From Mesodorylaimus sp. YZB2_4 (taxonomy: Eukaryota > Nematoda > Enoplea > Dorylaimida > Dorylaimidae): a DNA stretch of 64,000 nt. Location of the stretch: contig JASANH010001345.1 of the NCBI GenBank assembly GCA_030248295.1, forward strand, positions 1-64,000. The letters are read 5' to 3'. This document shows, piece by piece, positions 58,101 to 64,000 of the stretch (its first letter is position 1; every line of letters starts with the position of its first letter). The notes beneath the pieces were generated by a model. It searched no databases and was not told where the DNA came from. It saw only the letters and a list, made by a program, of their open reading frames with translations. Made by a program: the position numbers and the translations under genes.

Positions 58101-60311
58101 ACCTTTAAAGCATAAAGTGCCTTGAATTAAAGTCATCATATACTATGTTCAATATATTTACTGTACCTATAACGTATACATGGCTGAGTGCATATATATA
58201 TATATATTAGTTATATGTATATATAAATAGCCATGTAATATAATATATAGCATATATATATATATATATTTATATATATGACATTTAAAAAACTATATAT
58301 ATATACACGCAGCATATGTAATATATACAGCCTATATATATGTATGTATATATGATTAATGTATGCATATACCGATATATACATGCAGATGAATAGATGC
58401 AGAAATTACTAATTTCTGTTGGGTTTTTAAAACTAAAAGAGAGAAACGAAAATTCAGTAAGAGAGAAAGAAAAGTGCACAAACTTTTTCAGCCATAAATT
58501 TTTCTACATGTAGATAGACACAATGATGGCCACCATTCGGGATGCAATGAAATCAACTATCGACCAAACTGTGTGGATGGACGAATCGACCAGGACGTAT
58601 GCTCAGAGAAAACTAGCTGCTATGGTTCACAACATGGCTTTCCCAGCTGATCAACTTCATAATGAGACTTGGTTGATGCGTAGTTATAGCGAAGTAAGTC
58701 AAGAATTTGAATTCGGTTCAGAATACTGGAGATAAAGAATAATTTTAGGCAAAACTCGAGGACGATCAGTACATGCACAATGCCGTGAGCATTTGGGAAT
58801 CTTCGTCTAATCGATCAATATCAGAGTTTCGCAACCTGATTGATCGAACTGAATGGCGCGAAGGCTTTGCTACTGTAAACGCTTGGTATTCGCCAAGTAA
58901 AAATAAAATAAGTGAGTCCGTACTCCCTCAACCGACCGTCTGACCCCATCGAGGAGGGGGCTTATTCGGGGGACATCTCTTTTCCATATGGCAGTCCAGA
59001 AATACGAAATCTGTTGTTCCTGGTTTCACTTTTTGTGTTAGCTCGGCATTCAGCGAATATCCAATTCCGAGCAACCCAAATTTTTCCCAGCGGAATGCTG
59101 CTAAACTATAAATATGCCCATATTTCCAGCTGAAATCTTACCATGTTATCAAAAAATGATGGCATTTCGACTTGAATAGCAAGGAGCAACGCATCAAACA
59201 GGGTTCATGAAGTTTTTTCATTGCAGCCTTTCCCGCCGGTATTCTTCGATATCCATTTTTTGCACAAGAAGCTCCATCATACGTCAACTACGGGCGTATA
59301 GGTGCAATTATGGGTCACGAGTTGACCCATGGTTTTGATGATTCAGGTATGCTTGATAACCAGTTTTTCAAGCGAGGTTACAATTTGATTATCGTGTTTC
59401 TGCTACTGATAACAGGTCGACAATTTGACTCTGATGGCAATTTCATTTTGTGGTGGACCAATGAGACATTGCTGGAGTTCAAAAATGGTGCCAAGTGTAT
59501 GATCGATCAATATAGCAGTGTCAAGGACGCCACGACAGGACTGAACCTCAACGGAGCCAACACCCAGGGAGAAAATATTGCTGATAACGGCGGAGTAAAG
59601 TTATCATACAAGGTACGGGTAATCAGGAAGCTACAGTCTGCATTGTTCCTTGAGTCTCTCCCTCTTTGAGTGCACGTATTTGCTTGAGCGATGAGTAAAG
59701 TATAGGTGAGTATGATGTTTAGAAATTTGCCACTGCAGTGCACAAAAAATCGGGGCAATCAGGCATAGGCTCTCAGCAAATGCACTGAAAAAATATGCTA
59801 CCAACTTTTTTAGGCATTCCGGGCCAGGCAACAGCAACGCAACGAATCAGTAGAAGCCTTGCCTGCCTTTCAGAATTACACGGCTGATCAGTTATTCTTC
59901 ATTGCTTATGGCCAGGTATGTCAGCCATGTTTGTGGTGCACACGAGTAACACGATTTCTTGCAGGTGTGGTGCAAATTAATCAGGCCAGAAGCACTGCAG
60001 AGACAAATCATAGGCGACACACACTCCCCATCTGAATACAGGTGAGTGAATGATTGCATTCGGCTGACAGATCTTTTGTGTCCGCCTAACGACATTTGTG
60101 TACGACATACAAAACTAGTCCCCTTTCCACAGTAGAGTGTAGGTCTCTGAAAAGATATGCCATCACCTGACCAGGCGGCCCCAACCTGATCCCTAAACTC
60201 CCTCATTTCAGGGTAAACGTGGTATTACAAAATAACGAAGATTTTGCGAGGGCTTTTAGTTGCCCGTTGAACAGTTTTATGAACCCAGTAAAAAAGTGCA
60301 AGGTTTGGTAA
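55118..60311 (+). CDS. M13 (neprilysin-like) zinc metallopeptidase N5, divergent
   Basis: Fifteen coding exons: 55118-55322, 56035-56330, 56523-56634, 56697-56764, 56819-56905, 56957-57087, 57771-57896, 57964-58060, 58514-58693, 58749-58911, 59227-59346, 59416-59612, 59814-59915, 59965-60041, 60212-60311. They total 2061 nt (686 aa). Catalytic set complete: [40 protein letters not shown]-terminal CKVW. It is the most divergent paralog. Exons 11-12 and 14-15 are single exons elsewhere, so it has two extra introns, one between the zinc motif and GRQFD. Donors after 55322 and 56764 are GC (AAAG|GCAAGT, AGAA|GCAAGA). Exon lengths of 205 and 68, equal to the paralogs, support both. Confidence 0.9.
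55685..55770. repeat. Degenerate GATCAG / CAGGTCAGG repeat
   Basis: Imperfect CCTGACCTGATC and CAGGTCAGGCCAGGTCAGG units in N5 intron 1. A poly(G) run follows near 55916-55926. Confidence 0.5.
57150..57290 (+). mobile_element. Hairpin-rich foldback element, degraded copy in N5 intron 6
   Basis: CTCGGCTGGCCGTGGCAAGTGG, AACCCATGGGTTGATGTTTGAG (core stem with changed loop), CAGCCGCAAGATTTGCCTG and GTCCCGCCGACTTCTTAGGCC are recognisable. The ends are unclear. Confidence 0.55.
58180..58380. repeat. AT microsatellite in N5 intron 8
   Basis: Several (TA)n runs with TATG variants over about 200 bases. Confidence 0.85.
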
Positions 60312-60599
60312 TCTTAGGTGTGTCTCTCATGTTCTATGGACATTTTGTATCTGCTAATCCCTGTGTAAATGTAAACATGGGCTACGAACTCTGTTATTTC
60401 AACACCATGTACCGTGTATCTTGACAGGCTTCATAAAGTACAATTTGATGGCCATGGCATCTAGCTAGTTTGAGGGATAAATTGCAGTCATTATCTCCAA
60501 CATGCCTGTATGGCTGGTAGTTTCAACAGACATGCTAATACTTACTGCCAGCTAAGAAAAACAACACAACCCACGGGGAACCACGCAGCTCGTGTAACA

Positions 60600-60740
60600 A
60601 TGATTGGCAGACGGGAGAGACTTTGAAAGACCAAAGGAGGAGAAAATTCCAACTGGACCATGGCTTCGACTACATTTGCGGCTCAAACATTAAACCGACA
60701 GGCTGACTCATCCCAATCAAGACACTTTCATTCGTCAGAG
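60600..60740 (-). mobile_element. Hairpin-rich foldback element, degraded inverted copy
   Basis: GCGGCTCAAACATTAAACCG and ACAGGCTGACTCATCCC correspond to the reverse complement of the core stem in the copy at 21627. The ends are lost. Confidence 0.4.
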
Positions 60741-60989
60741 CCCTGCAGGCACTACACGGTTCCAGATACTGTGGGGCCAAATCAGGTCAACTGTAACAGT
60801 ATGGTTAGGTTATATAGGAATCCGCCAATGGATTGTATAGATTCATGCCGATAGAGTCATGTTGTCGGGCACAGGCACATGGCAGCATAATCAAATCAAA
60901 CTATAAACAAATGCCCTGGAAACCTAGGGTGAAAAATTGGAACGCCTGTCCAGATCCAACAAACACGATTGATTGGTATCCAGCCAGAA

Positions 60990-61045
60990 TGCTGTTGTAA
61001 CCCCCCCCCCCCCCGCCTTGGCCTACCAGGCCTATCGGCCTATCG
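60990..61045. repeat. Poly(C) run with a foldback-element end
   Basis: TTGTAACC runs into about 15 C and then GCCTTGGCCTACCAGGCC, the same order (TGTAACC, poly(C), GCCTGG) as the left end of the copy at 21627. Confidence 0.55.
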
Positions 61046-61219
61046 ACCCCTGTGGGTTCGCTCCTGTGGCGGGCCGTCCACTCGCTCGTCTTAGTATCCC
61101 CTAGGGTAGGCCGAGGATTTCACTATCGCAAGCTGCATCCTGTACCAGTCATCAGGCTTTACTCCATGTGCGACCATTCAGAAGTCCTGCATATCGGCAG
61201 GTGTACCCGCACTTTCTCC

Positions 61220-61400
61220 CATTCCACCCAGGTGAGTGAATGTGCATTCAACCGACAGATCCTATTGTATCCGCCTGACAACTTTTGTGGACAACATACA
61301 AACTTACTTGTTAGTCTTCTTTACACAGTATATTAGTTCTATCTACAGGACATGACAGCACTCGACTAGGCGGCCCCGCCCTGATCCCTACAATCTTCAA
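61220..61400 (+). repeat. Copy of the last N5 intron
   Basis: CAGGTGAGTGAATG, GACAGATC, CGCCTGACAACTTTTGTGGA, ACATACAAA, TTTACACAGTA and AGGCGGCCCCGCCCTGATCC follow the order of 60039-60200, which includes the exon 14 donor. The flanking exons are not present, so it may be a mobile repeat or a partial duplication. Confidence 0.65.
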
Positions 61401-61983
61401 AAAAAATTTAACTTCCATGCCCTTAAAAGCACTGTGTGCCAACTAGCGATTGCCCAAACTAGCTTGCCTAACGCAATAAAAATTCTCCTACTGTGTCCTC
61501 CAGTTTACATCAGTGCACATTTTTAGATTGTTTTTGGCTAAGTGATGTTGGTAGCAAACATGAAGTTTATGGCAAACATGCCAGGACGATGAATGTACAC
61601 GTCGCACCCATCCAACTTCCTGTCATCTGATCGGGTGCCAAAAAATTTCATACCTATTTGTGGTTAATCTTCACAAATATGCACTTTTTATGGAATGACG
61701 ATCGGGCCAAGGAGCATTCCCTGAACCTGCGTATCGGCACTTATCGTTTTATACTCAAACATTCATGACGATTATTGTCATTTCACCTTGCTTATTCCAC
61801 GCGGTTGAGACGGCAATTTTGGTTAGATGAGCCAAAAGTAGTTTTTTATGTGTTTAAAGTTTTAGGGCGAGGTCAAGCGGGCAGCCGCCCAGCGACGGCA
61901 TTTTATTTGAAATGCGATAAAAATCCAGCGCTTACGTCAACTGGCTGTCATTACTTGATTTACGAGCACAGATAAGACGTATC

Positions 61984-61991
61984 TATAAATA
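61984..61991 (+). promoter_or_regulatory. TATA box of the cysteine-rich peptide gene
   Basis: CTATAAATAG lies about 165 bases upstream of the ATG at 62148, which would put transcription start near 62015 and leave a leader of about 130 nt. Based on match and position only. Confidence 0.45.
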
Positions 61992-62147
61992 GAGTCAATT
62001 TTAAGGTGGACAGGTGTGGTCAGAAAAGGATACAGTTAAAAAATTCGCTCCCTATTCTGGTGACTGTGAAACAGACTGTTGAAACGGTGACTTGATCCAA
62101 GCCGTCAGCTCTCAAGAAGCATCCATTGCAGCTCCTACTTGGCCATA

Positions 62148-62592
62148 ATGAAATCCAGCTCAACAATTTTGCTTTGTTTGATTACATACTCCCTAATTGG
62201 TAAGTGTTCAGGCTCGTTTTATGCCCAAGTCAGGAGTAGACTCTGACAGACCACAATTCTGGGACCTAAAACTAGGCAAGACCCAGAGACCGCTACAGTA
62301 TTTTGTACCAGACATTTCAGACCTAACCACAAAGAGTACAGTATGCCAATTTGTTTTAGCCACAGTATTTGCCAATATCTTGAAATCACAAATGAAGGTT
62401 AAAAAGTCGATTCGTGATGACGATGAGTGTTGTGAGTACTGCTACGAAGAACTGCCATTCTGCTGTGGCTGTCATCAATGTCCACCAACCACATGGTGCT
62501 GCGCTGTGAATCAAACATCCTGTAGTTATTGCTTCCAAGATGATCGAACAGGCACAAAAAGTTTAGCTATGCGTATTTCACTTCGACTGTAA
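62148..62592 (+). CDS. Small secreted cysteine-rich peptide, unrecognised family
   Basis: Two exons, 62148-62199 and 62360-62592. Lengths 52 + 233 give 94 aa in frame. Splice sites ATTG|GTAAGT and TTGTTTTAG|CC, phase 1. Residues 1-23 form a classic signal peptide (ILLCLITYSLIATVFA, cleavage likely after VFA). A short charged linker with KVKK precedes a core with 11 cysteines in the pattern CC-x2-C-x6-CC-x-C-x2-C-x5-CC-x6-C-x2-C, then a short tail. The odd number suggests a free or inter-chain cysteine. The layout, with the signal and mature part divided by a phase 1 intron, is common in secreted cysteine-rich peptides (defence, signalling, venom-type). I do not recognise the framework and assign no activity. 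Confidence 0.7.
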
Positions 62593-63492
62593 TATTTTGT
62601 AGTGATTGAACTGATCGAACTTTGAGTGTGATTTGAGAGATGTACAGTTACTCCTGAACTGCGACCTGTGGGTTGAATCTGTACAGCAACCCAAGAGCAT
62701 ACTGTACCCGCCCGTAAGATGCATGCAAAATATATTTGGGCATGCGCTAAGCTGCACTGATTACGTAGGGTTAATACAGTACGCCAGACAGCGGGACAAA
62801 GCCGAGCACGCACACACCAGCCAATCGATACTTTATTGTATTCACAAAGGCAAAGCACAGTTTTTTGACTTGAATTTTTAAATTTCCCGCCTTCATCGCT
62901 ACAGCACTCTATGGCAGCTTAAATTTGCTCTTTGTTGCCCTACGGAAAATAGCTGACGAAATGCGCACAGAATAGAGAGAGCAGATTTCTATTTGCTATG
63001 AGGGCTCACAAATGATCACTGTGGTGTACCACTTTCAATTTTTTTGGATACTGATATGTTCTGCTGTGTAAAGGGCATGGGTCTCCCCCTACATCTACCC
63101 TACATATGCGACATGCCTGTGCCTGCAGCCTATTCTATCCGCGCAAAAGCTGTCACCTAGGCTCAGTAAACACTGAAAATATGTTTATTATTAAATCAAT
63201 GCCATAAAAATATTTATGCCAACGTTTTCATAAAATATTAAACTATACTATTTCGCAAGCCTGCCAGAATTAAACCATGGCTCAAATGTAAGGTCACACA
63301 TCGACTTATCGCTAGGCCACACGTATTACGCATGATTGTAAATAAAACAGCTCAATGTTTCAAGTAGAGGATAATAATGGAATCGGACACTTGAATTTCC
63401 CGCCTCTCCGATTAAAGCAGAAAAGTCAAGACAAAAATCTCTGGGAAAAATCAAGCAAATTATAAGCGTGAGGGGGACTGTGATGCACATGT
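62593..63492. other. Spacer between the peptide gene and ferritin
   Basis: AT-rich in its second half. No gene recognised. The peptide gene and ferritin are convergent. Confidence 0.5.
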
Positions 63493-63819
63493 TCAGTCAC
63501 CGCCACCCATCGATTCCTTGTCGTACATGTATTCACCCAAACCTGGACCCACACGTTTCAAATTTGTCACATGATCAGCCAGTTCTTTTATGGATTCCAC
63601 CTGTTCTTTCAGATACTCTTCTTCCAAGAAATAAGTCATCTAGAAAGACAAATTTATATGCATGAAAAATGTGGTTATAAGTAAAGTTCGTACATGACTG
63701 TCGTTGTGACTGGCGGCCAATTTATGCAGCTCCAACAACGAATCGTTCACATTCTTCTCCAGGGCCAGTGCGGCTTGAATAGCATCCAAACCTGTGCCCC
63801 ATTCGTCGCGCTCTGGTTT
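63493..63819 (-). CDS. Ferritin, C-terminal two exons (partial)
   Basis: Exons 63694-63819 (42 codons) and 63493-63639 (48 codons and stop TGA), phase 0, with a 54-nt GT-AG intron. Protein blocks [57 protein letters not shown] and [12 protein letters not shown] are ferritin helices C-end, D and E. The H-type ferroxidase residues expected in this part (Glu in ALALEKN, Gln in LKEQV) are present, so it is an iron-oxidising subunit, probably cytosolic. N-terminal exons lie beyond the window end, with any iron-responsive element in the leader. Confidence 0.93.
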
Positions 63820-64000
63820 CTGAGAAATGCACAATGTTCAAGGAGATTTAATTACAGCTATAAGGCTTTTTATTGCGTCACATTGTAGTCAGGTTGGGTA
63901 AAATAGTGTAGATAAGGATGAATATGTTCCATATATCAGGATACAGTATACATGATACTGTATATATACACAGACATATAATAAATACAGCATATTATGC

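Overview
This is animal DNA. Genes are split by many introns, several of them only about 50-70 bases, with GT-AG (twice GC-AG) borders. Transposon remnants, tRNA-derived SINEs, AT microsatellites and long C/G homopolymer runs are common. The gene families (DEG/ENaC channels, M13 neprilysin-like peptidases, FkbM/Star-like protein, ferritin) fit an invertebrate. I cannot name the phylum from the sequence alone.

Layout. 1-5.3 kb: a decayed Ty3/gypsy retrotransposon on the minus strand, cut by the window start inside its integrase. 5.5-6.4 kb: a mariner transposase remnant inserted in a dispersed repeat. 6.6-8.6 kb: a DEG/ENaC channel pseudogene (minus). 11.84-13.51 kb: an intact 557-codon DEG/ENaC frame (minus). 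16.29-16.83 kb: a rearranged fragment of the same gene, part inverted. 17.6-60.3 kb: a tandem array of five M13 peptidase genes, all on the plus strand (here N1-N5). N1, N3, N4 and N5 have complete frames. N2 is a pseudogene with at least five lesions. An FkbM-domain gene on the minus strand (26.9-29.0 kb) sits between N1 and N2. 62.1-62.6 kb: a two-exon gene for a small secreted cysteine-rich peptide. 63.49-63.82 kb: the last two exons of a ferritin gene (minus), continuing beyond the window.

The M13 gene models check themselves. Counted from a Met conserved in all five genes, coding exon lengths in N1, N3 and N4 are 205, 290-293, 109-112, 68, 87, 131-137, 126, 97, 180, 163, 317, 114 and 177, and each sums to 2070 nt (689 aa). 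N5 gives 2061 nt (686 aa) with two extra introns. This table locates the N2 frameshifts and supports two GC-AG introns in N5. N2 and N3 belong to a local duplication whose last 0.8 kb, introns included, is almost identical.

The introns and spacers carry several repeat families: a hairpin-rich foldback element with TGTAACC...GGTTACA ends, whose stems show compensatory changes between copies; a 784 bp long-TIR element with a TA target site; and two tRNA-derived SINE families. The genes do not form an obvious pathway. The common theme is extracellular or membrane biology with strong local gene birth and death.
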